A stretch of 17,975 nt of DNA, taken from assembly GCA_002338655.1 (NCBI GenBank), contig DDIU01000001.1, positions 1-17,975 on the forward strand, read 5' to 3'. This document shows positions 1-8,495 of the stretch, piece after piece; position 1 is the stretch's first letter, and every line of letters begins with the position of its first letter. Both the position numbers and the translations under genes were made by a program. Below the pieces are notes generated by a model. It saw only the letters and a program-made list of their open reading frames with translations. It did not search any database and was not told the DNA's origin. The DNA is from Flammeovirgaceae bacterium UBA1842 (lineage in GTDB: Bacteria > Bacteroidota > Bacteroidia > Cytophagales > Cyclobacteriaceae).

Positions 1-57
1 GGTTTTTTGCTTTTATACCTTTAGTATAACAATCAATTGCTAAGTCATTACTAAATT

Positions 58-1326
58 TTAAGCCCCAACTGTCACAATGGTCATGGTTGATGGCTGAAGG
101 TATTTCTGAGCCATCTCTTGTATCTTTAGGGGAGTAATTGATTGAATTTCATCTAAATATCTTTGGTAATAAAGACTGTCTAGATCATATAGATATACAC
201 TCTTGAATTTTTCTGATAAGGATAAAAGGGAGCTAATATCGGACTGGAATGAACCAATCATGTGATTCTTAACAGTACCTAATTCATCTTCACTTACCAA
301 TTCAGTTGTTAGAATGCTAATTTCTTTTTGTATCTCAGAAATTGCAAGTTCCTTATTATCACCTTTAATATCGGAGCTGATTACAAAGAAAGCCGCATTT
401 TTTAAAGAAACAACACTGGAATGTATTCCGTAGGTAAGTCCCTTTTCCTCCCGTATATTTTTCATTAAACGGGAGCCAAAATACCCGCCAAGTAAATGAT
501 TGGTTATAACCAATGCAGGATAATCGGGGTGGGTTTTTTTAACTATATGCTTTCCAATTTTTATTGAGGTTTGCACGGCATTTTCAAATGGTATGTGCTT
601 AAAGCTGGACAAAGTAGGTGCCGTTTCTTTTACAAGTTTTGATTCAGTTTTGTGAAAACCTATTTTACCAAAATGAAAATCAATTGAATGCCTTACTTCT
701 TCAGTAACATTACCAGAGAGTAATATTTCGAAGGAGTTGAAAAATGAATTGAATTGTTTTAATAAATCCTCTCTATAGAGATCGATTGTTGATTCTTCTG
801 TTGCTATACGGCCATATGGATTGTATGTGCCAAACAATAAATTCCTGAATTGCTTTGATGCTACAATATTACTTTTTTTATTCTGTGTCTTTAACTGGCT
901 AATGCTAATCTCTTTTTGTAGTGTGATTTCTTTATCGGGGAACAAGGGATTAAGTATAATGTCCTTCAAAATGGGAAGGAGATCGTCAATATATTTATTG
1001 AGTCCGTATAAAGAAACAATGGTATAATCAAATGAAGGGGACACTTCTAAATGTGCTCCTTTTTGCGCTATGATTTTTGAGATCGTTTCGGCAGTATAGT
1101 TTTTAGTGCCTGATTGTAGCGTTTTGGATACCAATGTACTGGCTCCAATTTTAAGGTCATTCCAACTACCACCATTTCTAAATATTATTTCAAGTTTGAA
1201 AAGGGGGTAATTACCCTGATTAATAATGTGTATGGGAACCCCATTTTCCAATAAAGAAGATGCCACATTAGGAACATCTATTTTTGCATTTTGGAATTTA
1301 ACAGGGGGTAGTTTCCTGTTCAGCAT
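58..1326 (-). CDS. M16-family peptidase homologue, non-catalytic subunit type
   Basis: This 422-residue protein has the two-domain layout of the short M16B (mitochondrial processing peptidase-like) proteins. Where catalytic members carry HxxEH, the aligned stretch G61-T74 reads GASTLVSKTLQSGT, so the three positions are T64, S67 and K68 and zinc binding should be lost. The C-terminal half keeps the family's conserved SRLMKNIREEKGLTYG stretch (about residues 285-300), which contributes the Arg/Tyr substrate-binding pair in the non-catalytic partner of M16B heterodimers. It is therefore probably the partner of an HxxEH-bearing subunit that is not in this window. No signal peptide is visible. 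The ATG lies one base after the porV stop, so it is probably co-transcribed and translationally coupled with porV. Family assignment is firm; partner and substrate are unknown. Confidence 0.85.
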   Translation of the reverse strand: MLNRKLPPVKFQNAKIDVPNVASSLLENGVPIHIINQGNYPLFKLEIIFRNGGSWNDLKIGASTLVSKTLQSGTKNYTAETISKIIAQKGAHLEVSPSFDYTIVSLYGLNKYIDDLLPILKDIILNPLFPDKEITLQKEISISQLKTQNKKSNIVASKQFRNLLFGTYNPYGRIATEESTIDLYREDLLKQFNSFFNSFEILLSGNVTEEVRHSIDFHFGKIGFHKTESKLVKETAPTLSSFKHIPFENAVQTSIKIGKHIVKKTHPDYPALVITNHLLGGYFGSRLMKNIREEKGLTYGIHSSVVSLKNAAFFVISSDIKGDNKELAISEIQKEISILTTELVSEDELGTVKNHMIGSFQSDISSLLSLSEKFKSVYLYDLDSLYYQRYLDEIQSITPLKIQEMAQKYLQPSTMTIVTVGA

Positions 1327-1327
1327 A

Positions 1328-2506
1328 TTAATCAGTTACGGATTCTTCTTTGGTCTTATTTTTATCAAAGTTGAACAGTAGGCTAAATCGTAAAGTCTCT
1401 GCAAGCGGATGTTCTTGTTCTTTGGGTACAAGGTAGGCGAAGTCTATTCCAAACACCTGATACCTAAACCCAAGCCCCATTGTTAAGTATTTTCTATTGC
1501 CTTTATCGGCTGATTCATAAAAATAACCTACACGAGCAGCAAAGGTGTCATTGTACCAGTACTCTGCACCACCCGATAACGTTATCTCTTTCATTTCTTC
1601 ACTAAAACCATCTTCTGCATCACTAAAAGAACCAAATATCCCACTCAATAATGATTTGTCTTTTTCGCTATTGTCAAACTGAGGGCTCGGTACTAATAAT
1701 TTGTTGAAATCAAGAGCTAAGGTCAGCTTATTGTAAGGGTCTAGATTTGTGGTAAATGCTGTACCCAGCCTGAAATTTGTTGGTATAAAGTCCCTGTTGT
1801 TCTCATCTGAATAGGTAAGTTTTGATCCGATATTGGATATGACTGCACCTAATGCCAGATTGGAGTTAGTTCCAGATAGCAATAGATCTTTATTGTAATA
1901 AACAGCTATATCTGCAGCGACACTACTTCCTGGGCGAGCATCGGCACCAGACGAAGCATTGGTAAAATTTCCAGTCAAGTTAGAATGGATATACCGAGCG
2001 CTAATACCAACACTAAGCTGCTGTGAAAGCATTCTACTATAGGTAGCATCAAAAGCAAATTCACGTGGATTGAATAAGGTTCCTTCATCATTCGCATCTT
2101 TAGTAAAAATGATTTCCCCTAAATCAAAGTATTTCATTGTAACTGCAACGGCCTGTTCCTTTGTGAATTTATAGTAACCAGATAGGTAAGTAATAGACAT
2201 GTCATTAATGATTTTACCTAACCATGGAGTATAAGAAAGGGAAAATCCAATATCCTGATTGATATGAACCAGTTTTGCAGGGTTCCAATGTACTGAATTA
2301 GCATCCGCGCTAGTAGCAACACCAACATCCCCCATACCGCCCGCTCGGGCATCAGGGGTTATTGTTAAAAACGGTACTGCAGTTGTTATTACTCTTCGAC
2401 TAGAGTCTGATCCATTAAGGGTAGCAGGATTAGTTACAGGATCTTGTGCAAAACACAATGAGTTTATAGAAAGCACCAGTAAAAGTGCATTGATAAAATT
2501 TTTCAT
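1328..2506 (-). CDS. porV: T9SS outer-membrane protein PorV (LptO)
   Basis: The protein has 392 residues, the usual PorV length. A signal peptide ends near A20-Q21. The mature part opens with the family's typical region (VPFLTITPDARAGGMGDVGV, then the HWNPAKL segment), followed by alternating beta strands of a FadL-like outer-membrane barrel. In known systems PorV is the shuttle that carries T9SS cargo from the translocon to the attachment complex and holds it for the sortase PorU. Here it lies 30 bases downstream of porU on the same strand, the same order as in Porphyromonas gingivalis and Flavobacterium. The C-terminal tail after the last strand is charged and Lys/Glu-rich. Assignment rests on the N-terminal signature and the gene pairing. 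Confidence 0.93.
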   Translation of the reverse strand: MKNFINALLLVLSINSLCFAQDPVTNPATLNGSDSSRRVITTAVPFLTITPDARAGGMGDVGVATSADANSVHWNPAKLVHINQDIGFSLSYTPWLGKIINDMSITYLSGYYKFTKEQAVAVTMKYFDLGEIIFTKDANDEGTLFNPREFAFDATYSRMLSQQLSVGISARYIHSNLTGNFTNASSGADARPGSSVAADIAVYYNKDLLLSGTNSNLALGAVISNIGSKLTYSDENNRDFIPTNFRLGTAFTTNLDPYNKLTLALDFNKLLVPSPQFDNSEKDKSLLSGIFGSFSDAEDGFSEEMKEITLSGGAEYWYNDTFAARVGYFYESADKGNRKYLTMGLGFRYQVFGIDFAYLVPKEQEHPLAETLRFSLLFNFDKNKTKEESVTD

Positions 2507-2536
2507 AAATTGAATTTATGTAGCCAACAAATTTAA

Positions 2537-5500
2537 TTAATTAATGAGAATTAGTTTTTTATAATCCTGTTTTTTTGCCCCGTCACGAATAGAACGAACC
2601 GTAACTCTAAATATATATATTCCTGCGTCTAATTTATCGCCAGTAACTGATTCACCGTTCCATTCGAATAAATTAATTTCTGAGGGACTGTTATCTATTT
2701 CAAAATCAGAGGTAAAGACTGTGCCACTTATTGGGGAGATAATATCCAATGTAACTTTCAGGTTTTCGCCAGCCCTATTGTGTGAAAATTTGAAATTTGT
2801 AGTATTTGTAAAGGGGTTTGGATAGTTTTTTAGATTGTAAATTACAATAGAATTTGGATCTGCTACGGTAAAATCAATTCTGCTTTCAGATGAATTGTTA
2901 TAGGTATCCCATGCTTTTACTACAATTGCATGTTCTCCTTTTGATAAACCGGTAATTGGAAATCTCAGAGAACCTTTTTTATAAGAATTTAAATGTGCCT
3001 GGTAATAGGCATTCATCACAAATGTCTGTTCGCCATCCAACGTGGCGGTAATGTTGTTTCCTAACCCAAATCCTGATAAATTAATGCCACTTTCATCTTT
3101 GAAAGTAGCTACTAAAAAAGTGTTATGACTGACTCCTGATAGGTTAGTATTTAAACTATCACCCATATAAAGCTTAATTTCAGGCCCTTCATTGTCAGTA
3201 GGTGGACTGGAAGCAGTACCTCCAATTTTAAGTTTAATATCAGACCCATTGGCATCTCGAAGACCAGTGGCCTGATGAGCATAAAGGTTAATTTTACTAT
3301 TTCCTAACTGATAGGAAATGTTCTTAGGTACAATAAACTCAATATCAAATGTGCCCGCATTAACGGTTGACACGCCTTTGAAAATAATATTTTCACGTGA
3401 GTCATAGGTAAAAGGTGGGTTTTCATTGCCAAGTGTGGTTCTAGGGATGTCCTTGTCATAAATAACAAATGAAACCTCTCCATTGAAGGAGTTGTCCAAT
3501 GAACCTTGGGTCGTTTTTACTCCACCAGTAAGCTTTACCTTACCTAGTGCTTTTAAAGTATCGGACTTATTGGTATTATCATTTATTGCAGTTATTATAA
3601 TTTCTTGAGCCGGATAGGCTAGTCTCAACGATGGATCACCCAGCAGGGCGAAATTTCTATTTCCCACTTTATTGAAATCAGTAGCCAAATCATTACTTTC
3701 ATTTTTAGTAATCCTGAAAATATCTCCAAGGCGGAGATACCCTCCATTCTCTTTACTGTAAACAGCAGTATAAAACACCTTATTCAAGGCAAAATTTGAG
3801 CTTGAGCTTACAGGCCGACAGGTACTTACAATTGCAATGCCACCCCCTTTTGCACTTGTCACTACCATTTCTCCTCCAGATACTCTACGTGGGTCATCGT
3901 GACGGCCAAATTCGCATGTGGCGGTTACAAATAAGGGCAGTTTGTTATAATTATCCCAACTTTGAATTTGGGCGATATCAAGTACTTGCTCTTGCATCCA
4001 CCCACTCTCACCTCCATGCCCCGTAAAGTTTACGATTAAAGCTCCTTTCTCAATTGTCTTATCAAGTTGTGCACTGGCTAATGGAGCACTTTCCCCATTT
4101 GGTCTTGAAACCTGGGGGAAATCATCCAAATAAAATTTATTAGGATTAAATGCTGTATAAGTAGTATCTACATAAACCGTTAATTCATCAGCTTGCCTTT
4201 GATGTAGATTGAAATCACCATCATCTGCTACAAACACTACATTGTTTTTCCAGTCTCCAATGGTCTGTTCATTTGTTGAATAATTGATTAGTTTATTAAC
4301 TACACCCTCTGCTTCTTGGGCGGTTCTTACTGGTAGTCTGCCCACACCAATGTCCATAGTATGGTTGCCACCACTGACTTCAGCCCACTCACCTTCTTCA
4401 TCTTCCAAAAAACCAAAATAATCATCAGAAGCATAAGTATCTAGTGGATGTAAGGAGTTTCTGGATTCATAAATTGGGACAAAATTTGTATTTCCATTGA
4501 TCGTATTTTTATAATCATAGGAGCCTCGCCCAAATAACAGTAAGTATTTAATTTTACCATTTTTGTACAGGTAACGGACATAGTCTCTGATCGCTGATAC
4601 ATCCTGTCGACCACTAGAAAATTCATTGAACACTTGGTCAATCAGCACTACACGTGATGCAATGTTGTCATTACTTGATCTAAAACTTGCCAATTGATCA
4701 GCCTGAGCCTTAAAATTAGGATTTGTAATAATGAGTAACTCTGAATCAGTGTTACCTTTAATATTTTGGTTAGGAATGGATGAGATATTATTTGGAACAT
4801 GCTCAATGGTAGTGTTAAAAACAACATACTCTCTGAGAGTGGATGATTGGGCTCCGAAAGAACCTGTACTACCAGATAGGTTAAATTGCTGCTTAGTGGG
4901 CAGGGTGGGGTCTGTAATGTCCCAAACTACCGAATTAGAGTTTAATCCTTTTATCTCATAGGTAGAATTTGCATTGTTTAGGCTTTGTAGTGACCTGAAT
5001 ATATTGACGTTGTCAGTGAGTTCAAGGTGCCTTTCCACTTCGACAAGAATATCATTAAGATATCCGACTGACTGTCCAGAACTATTTTTCTTGTACGTGA
5101 CCCCTATATCAATCAACTCATTTACGGCTGAAAGACCCTTTGTAAAGGTGTTTTCATTTTCTTTTCCTTTGATGCTATACCTATATACCTTTTGGGTAAA
5201 GTCAGGTACACTTTCAACGGGCATATTTCCTAATAGCTCGCCATTGAAGTTAATGTCGAAGCTTGAGGGGTTAAAAGTTTGCGCCATTACCCGGACGTGT
5301 ACTTTAGACTGTGAGTTGGTTACTAGTTTCTTAAAGGAGAAACTATACTCTTGAGACAGTGTCAGGTCATATTTTTCACTAAACCATTCTCTACCAGAAG
5401 CCAGTAGATTGTACTTTTCAACTTTGTAATAACCGAAGTCATTATAAGTAGATATTTTAGGGAAGGTTGTGCCAAGATCTGCCTGTTCGGCTATACGAAT

Positions 5501-5941
5501 CCCATTATCCCCACTAAATGTTATAAAATAGTAGTTGACATCAGAATACAGGTTATGCTCATAGATCAATTCATTATCCACATAAGAATAGGAGTCCCCA
5601 TCTTGTGCGTAAAACAAAATGTAGTCATCAGAATCGAATTTACCATCTTCTTCCCCTTTAATGAAAATCGCATTTTGCTGTAAATCAAATGGCCGCTCTA
5701 CTGCATTGGATTGAGGTAACATTCCACCCGGGTTACCGAATATTTTAATGGTTTGGGGGTTGATATTATCAACATCAATCCCAGCGTTTTTAAGATAAGT
5801 ATAGGTTAGCTTATAAATCCCTCTTTCCCCTATTTCCATTTTAAACCAACTCCCCTTAGCCAATACCGATGATTGTGCATTAAGCTGTGAAGCAATACAG
5901 AAGGATACTGTGAATATAATTAAGCCGTAAAGACGAGTCAT
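2537..5941 (-). CDS. porU: T9SS sortase PorU (gingipain-like C25 family)
   Basis: This is the cell-surface cysteine peptidase/transpeptidase that removes C-terminal sorting domains from T9SS cargo and attaches the cargo to the surface. I chose the ATG at 5941 because a signal peptide follows directly (MTRLYGLII… ending in LNAQ). The reading frame extends to a TTG at 5977, but those 12 extra residues would spoil the signal peptide. The resulting 1134 residues comprise an N-terminal beta-rich region (about 20-390), a C25 peptidase domain (about 395-770) with catalytic His642 in TGHGGESGW and Cys676 in TATCEFGRHD, Ig-like domains, and a C-terminal region starting with YPNPF near residue 1037. 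The 34-residue His-Cys spacing matches gingipains. It follows pssA after 80 bases and precedes porV by 30. No gldJ gene lies upstream, unlike in flavobacteria. Confidence 0.95.
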   Translation of the reverse strand: MTRLYGLIIFTVSFCIASQLNAQSSVLAKGSWFKMEIGERGIYKLTYTYLKNAGIDVDNINPQTIKIFGNPGGMLPQSNAVERPFDLQQNAIFIKGEEDGKFDSDDYILFYAQDGDSYSYVDNELIYEHNLYSDVNYYFITFSGDNGIRIAEQADLGTTFPKISTYNDFGYYKVEKYNLLASGREWFSEKYDLTLSQEYSFSFKKLVTNSQSKVHVRVMAQTFNPSSFDINFNGELLGNMPVESVPDFTQKVYRYSIKGKENENTFTKGLSAVNELIDIGVTYKKNSSGQSVGYLNDILVEVERHLELTDNVNIFRSLQSLNNANSTYEIKGLNSNSVVWDITDPTLPTKQQFNLSGSTGSFGAQSSTLREYVVFNTTIEHVPNNISSIPNQNIKGNTDSELLIITNPNFKAQADQLASFRSSNDNIASRVVLIDQVFNEFSSGRQDVSAIRDYVRYLYKNGKIKYLLLFGRGSYDYKNTINGNTNFVPIYESRNSLHPLDTYASDDYFGFLEDEEGEWAEVSGGNHTMDIGVGRLPVRTAQEAEGVVNKLINYSTNEQTIGDWKNNVVFVADDGDFNLHQRQADELTVYVDTTYTAFNPNKFYLDDFPQVSRPNGESAPLASAQLDKTIEKGALIVNFTGHGGESGWMQEQVLDIAQIQSWDNYNKLPLFVTATCEFGRHDDPRRVSGGEMVVTSAKGGGIAIVSTCRPVSSSSNFALNKVFYTAVYSKENGGYLRLGDIFRITKNESNDLATDFNKVGNRNFALLGDPSLRLAYPAQEIIITAINDNTNKSDTLKALGKVKLTGGVKTTQGSLDNSFNGEVSFVIYDKDIPRTTLGNENPPFTYDSRENIIFKGVSTVNAGTFDIEFIVPKNISYQLGNSKINLYAHQATGLRDANGSDIKLKIGGTASSPPTDNEGPEIKLYMGDSLNTNLSGVSHNTFLVATFKDESGINLSGFGLGNNITATLDGEQTFVMNAYYQAHLNSYKKGSLRFPITGLSKGEHAIVVKAWDTYNNSSESRIDFTVADPNSIVIYNLKNYPNPFTNTTNFKFSHNRAGENLKVTLDIISPISGTVFTSDFEIDNSPSEINLFEWNGESVTGDKLDAGIYIFRVTVRSIRDGAKKQDYKKLILIN

Positions 5942-6021
5942 TAAAAATTGGAGACTTGATTTGTTGCAAAGAAACAATATAATATCGTTAAACGTTTCCT
6001 AGTTGCGTTTATTGCGATGTA

Positions 6022-6696
6022 TTACGAATGGGACGGTTTGGTAAACAAAGACATGAGAAGATAGGCTAAAATAATTAGCGGCATGGCAACTAACTTGAAT
6101 ACAATAATGAAGATTATACTAAGTGTTAAGAACAGAAAACGGGTTGAATTATCCTTCCAGCTATAATTTTTAAATTTCAAAGCCATCAACTCAACCGGTG
6201 CCACTAGTAGCAATGAAAAGACTACTGTAATGCCAATTATGATCCACACATTGTTAAAAACAGGGTACTGATCAAAAACGAAAATCAATGAAGATAAAAA
6301 TAAGGCGTTGGCAGGTGTTGGAAGCCCAATAAACACTGTTTCCTGATTTTCGTCCACATTAAATTTAGCAAGCCGAAGTGCAGAAAATATTGCTACTAAG
6401 AAGGCCATATATGGAAGATAATTGTCCACATGTGCGCTTAATAACTGGAATAGAATCACTGAAGGCAATAAGCCAAAAGTCACCATATCAGCTAGGCTGT
6501 CGAGTTGTTTGCCAATAGGTGAACTAACTTTAAGCAGTCTGGCAGCAAAACCATCGGAAAAATCAAAAAGCATGGCCAACCAAATAAGGTAAACGCTGAG
6601 AGTCAGCTCGCCATTAAAACAAAATACAATGCCCACACAGCCACAAAATAGATTGGCTGAGGTAAGGAGGTTAGGTATGTGTTTAATTGGATTCAA
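6022..6696 (-). CDS. pssA: CDP-diacylglycerol-serine O-phosphatidyltransferase
   Basis: An integral membrane enzyme of the CDP-alcohol phosphatidyltransferase family. The complete signature D-G-x2-A-R-x8-G-x3-D-x3-D is present as D48, G49, A52, R53, G62, D66 and D70, with an extra upstream D45. The 224 residues are strongly hydrophobic with several predicted transmembrane helices. The N-terminus (NPIKHIPNLLTSANLFCG) is typical of the PssA type, which transfers phosphatidyl groups from CDP-diacylglycerol to L-serine for phosphatidylethanolamine synthesis. The start codon overlaps the stop of the metallo-hydrolase gene by 4 bases, indicating translational coupling. A different alcohol acceptor such as glycerol phosphate is possible, but the N-terminus favours serine. 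Confidence 0.88.
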   Translation of the reverse strand: MNPIKHIPNLLTSANLFCGCVGIVFCFNGELTLSVYLIWLAMLFDFSDGFAARLLKVSSPIGKQLDSLADMVTFGLLPSVILFQLLSAHVDNYLPYMAFLVAIFSALRLAKFNVDENQETVFIGLPTPANALFLSSLIFVFDQYPVFNNVWIIIGITVVFSLLLVAPVELMALKFKNYSWKDNSTRFLFLTLSIIFIIVFKLVAMPLIILAYLLMSLFTKPSHS

Positions 6697-7340
6697 TTAT
6701 TAATGGCGCAAAATGGATTGTATTTTTTCTCATGGCCTATGGTAGTGCTTGGTCCATGACCACAATGAACGACCGTATCGTCCGATAATTTAAACATTTT
6801 ATTATGGATGCTTGCTATGAGAACGTCATGATCCCCACCGGGCAAATCAGTGCGGCCGATACTTTCACGAAATAGGACATCCCCTCCAATGCAGATTTTT
6901 TCATTGGTATTATAAAATGCCACATGTCCGGGTGCATGGCCAGGCACAAACATTATATCGAGTTGACTATTTCCAAATTCGATAATATCACCTTCGTTCA
7001 AATATTTATCTACAGTAGCCTCTTGGTAATTTTGGAAGCCATAGTTAGGGGCGTACAACTTCACAGATTTCAAAGTGGCTTCATCTAACGGGTGGACTTC
7101 AAGGTCGACATTGAAATGATTTTTAATAAAGTAATTACCAAAAACATGATCAATGTGACAATGTGTATTTAATAAACGTACAATTTTGAGCTTATTATCA
7201 TCAACAAATTTCAGCAATTGATTTTGCTCATGTTTTTCATAGCATCCGGGATCAATGATGATACCTTCTTTAGTTTCATCAAAAAGAAGATAACTATTTT
7301 CCAGAAAAGGGTTGAAAGTAAAAGACTTGACTTGAATCAT
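6693..7340 (-). CDS. metallo-beta-lactamase-fold hydrolase (glyoxalase II-like)
   Basis: A 215-residue single-domain hydrolase with a full set of binuclear metal ligands: HCHIDH (H60, H62, D64, H65), H135 in VPGHAPGH, D154 in CIGGDVLF, and H195 in VHCGHGP. This is the short glyoxalase II-like (GloB-related) group, which generally hydrolyses thioesters such as S-acyl-glutathione or other small thiol conjugates. It is shorter than classical GloB, which has an extra C-terminal substrate-binding domain, so the physiological substrate cannot be stated. It is the first gene of the minus-strand cluster, directly behind a TAnnTTTG-type box at 7378-7385, and overlaps pssA by 4 bases. Confidence 0.9.
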   Translation of the reverse strand: MIQVKSFTFNPFLENSYLLFDETKEGIIIDPGCYEKHEQNQLLKFVDDNKLKIVRLLNTHCHIDHVFGNYFIKNHFNVDLEVHPLDEATLKSVKLYAPNYGFQNYQEATVDKYLNEGDIIEFGNSQLDIMFVPGHAPGHVAFYNTNEKICIGGDVLFRESIGRTDLPGGDHDVLIASIHNKMFKLSDDTVVHCGHGPSTTIGHEKKYNPFCAINN

Positions 7341-7361
7341 TTTTTATATGCTATGCTTTTG
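7332..7361 (+). promoter_or_regulatory. possible promoter for the FAD oxidoreductase/barrel gene pair
   Basis: TTG at 7332-7334 and TGCTTTTG at 7354-7361 (one mismatch to TAnnTTTG) are 19 bases apart, which is acceptable for a Bacteroidota -33/-7 pair, and lie 48 bases before the ATG at 7410. The -33 part lies next to and over the start codon of the divergent gene, so the two divergent promoters would overlap. The match is imperfect and the call is tentative. Confidence 0.28.
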
Positions 7362-7377
7362 ATCAATTTTAAGGATT

Positions 7378-7385
7378 CAAAACTA
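7378..7385 (-). promoter_or_regulatory. Bacteroidota -7 box for the MBL-pssA-porU-porV-M16 cluster
   Basis: Read on the minus strand the bases are TAGTTTTG, a full match to the Bacteroidota -7 consensus TAnnTTTG, 37 bases before the ATG at 7340. No convincing -33 TTTG is seen at the right spacing. It is the only good box upstream of the five-gene minus-strand cluster, so it is the likely start of that transcript. Confidence 0.45.
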
Positions 7386-7409
7386 CATTATTTTCAATAA
7401 GAAATTAGA

Positions 7410-8495
7410 ATGACTGAAGTAGACTTCATTATAGTAGGTCAAGGATTGGCTGGCAGCACATTGTCCTACCAACTTGCAAAGTTGGGCAAGAAAATTGCTG
7501 TCTTTGATACTCAGCGTGAAACGTCCTCTTCCTGGGTGGCAGCGGGCCTATTCAACCCAATAACAGGCCGCAAAATGGCCAAAACGTGGCGGGCGGATGA
7601 TCTGTTCCCATTTTTGATGCAGTATTATTCAGAAATAGAGAAAAATTGCGGTGAGAGATTGTTGAATAAAATGGGTATTTATAGGCCATTTGTATCTATT
7701 GAAGAGCAGAATGAATGGGAAGCTAGGACTGCTGATGAAGCTTATGAGAAATATATTGAGCGGGTCAGTCAAAAAAGTGAATTTGTGCCAATAAAGGATG
7801 GTTTTGGAGGTATTCACTTAAAACAATCAGGTTTTCTTGATGTTCAGAATTATTTGGAAGCGATGGCCAACATTCTTAAGAATAAAGGAGTAATATATAA
7901 AACGGAACTATTTGAAACACCTTTAATGAATTTGGATAGTGGCCATGTAAAGTATAAGGACATAGAGGCTAAAAGGGTGATATTCTGTGACGGAAGGGCT
8001 TCAATGGAGAACCCTTACTTTAAATGGCTTCCTTTCAAGTTAGTAAAAGGAGAAATATTACATGTTGAAAGCAAAATGACACTGAACAAGATAATAAATA
8101 GAGGTGTATTTGTAATTCCCCAGACAGAAAATCATTTCCGAGTAGGGGCAACATATGATAATTTTGACCTAACTTTATCAACTACTCCTAAAGGGAGATT
8201 GCAAATTGAAGCTAAACTTAAAGAGCTCATTGACGTTGAATATGCTGTAAAAGGGCAGTATGCTGGCATCAGGCCTGCGACACGGGATAGAAAACCATTT
8301 ATTGGTATTCACCCTAAATATAAGTCAGTGGGGATATTTAATGGGCTGGGGGCCAAGGGTGTTTCATTAGCGCCCTATTTTGCCGATCAATTTGCACAGC
8401 ATTTGGTCAATCAATCAGCGCTGGATAAAGAAGTAGACATAAGCAGGTACTTCTCATTTTATAATGATAACGTGTCGGTGACGCAATATGAATAA
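7410..8495 (+). CDS. FAD-dependent oxidoreductase, DAO family
   Basis: The N-terminus holds a Rossmann dinucleotide-binding motif, GQGLAG (residues 10-15), with the ribose-binding acid D33 at the end of the second strand. The C-terminal part has the DAO-family GIRPATRDRKPFIG segment and a second flavin-contacting stretch, NGLGAKG, near residues 310-316. This architecture is shared by glycine oxidase, D-amino-acid dehydrogenases and the C-terminal domain of MnmC. At 361 residues it is a stand-alone oxidase/dehydrogenase probably acting on a C-N bond, with substrate undetermined. No signal peptide is present, so it is cytoplasmic. Its last 8 bases overlap the start of the 1103-residue outer-membrane protein, so the two are translationally coupled although no functional link is obvious. 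Confidence 0.85.
   Translation: MTEVDFIIVGQGLAGSTLSYQLAKLGKKIAVFDTQRETSSSWVAAGLFNPITGRKMAKTWRADDLFPFLMQYYSEIEKNCGERLLNKMGIYRPFVSIEEQNEWEARTADEAYEKYIERVSQKSEFVPIKDGFGGIHLKQSGFLDVQNYLEAMANILKNKGVIYKTELFETPLMNLDSGHVKYKDIEAKRVIFCDGRASMENPYFKWLPFKLVKGEILHVESKMTLNKIINRGVFVIPQTENHFRVGATYDNFDLTLSTTPKGRLQIEAKLKELIDVEYAVKGQYAGIRPATRDRKPFIGIHPKYKSVGIFNGLGAKGVSLAPYFADQFAQHLVNQSALDKEVDISRYFSFYNDNVSVTQYE

Noticed and set aside
1..57. Open minus-strand frame at the left edge (reads …NDLAIDCYTKG…)
   Set aside because: It has no usable start codon within the window and is too short to judge. No gene can be supported in these bases.
4974..5354. 126-residue plus-strand frame inside porU
   Set aside because: It is antisense to a well-supported porU coding region, with Ser/Leu/Phe-rich composition typical of a complementary-strand shadow.
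5942..5977. Longer porU reading frame starting at a TTG at 5977
   Set aside because: The ATG at 5941 is followed immediately by a good signal peptide and preceded by an A/T-rich start region; the 12 extra residues do not fit an export signal.
7218..7400. 60-residue plus-strand frame in the divergent spacer
   Set aside because: Mostly antisense to the metallo-hydrolase gene and ends before the oxidoreductase start; no motif.
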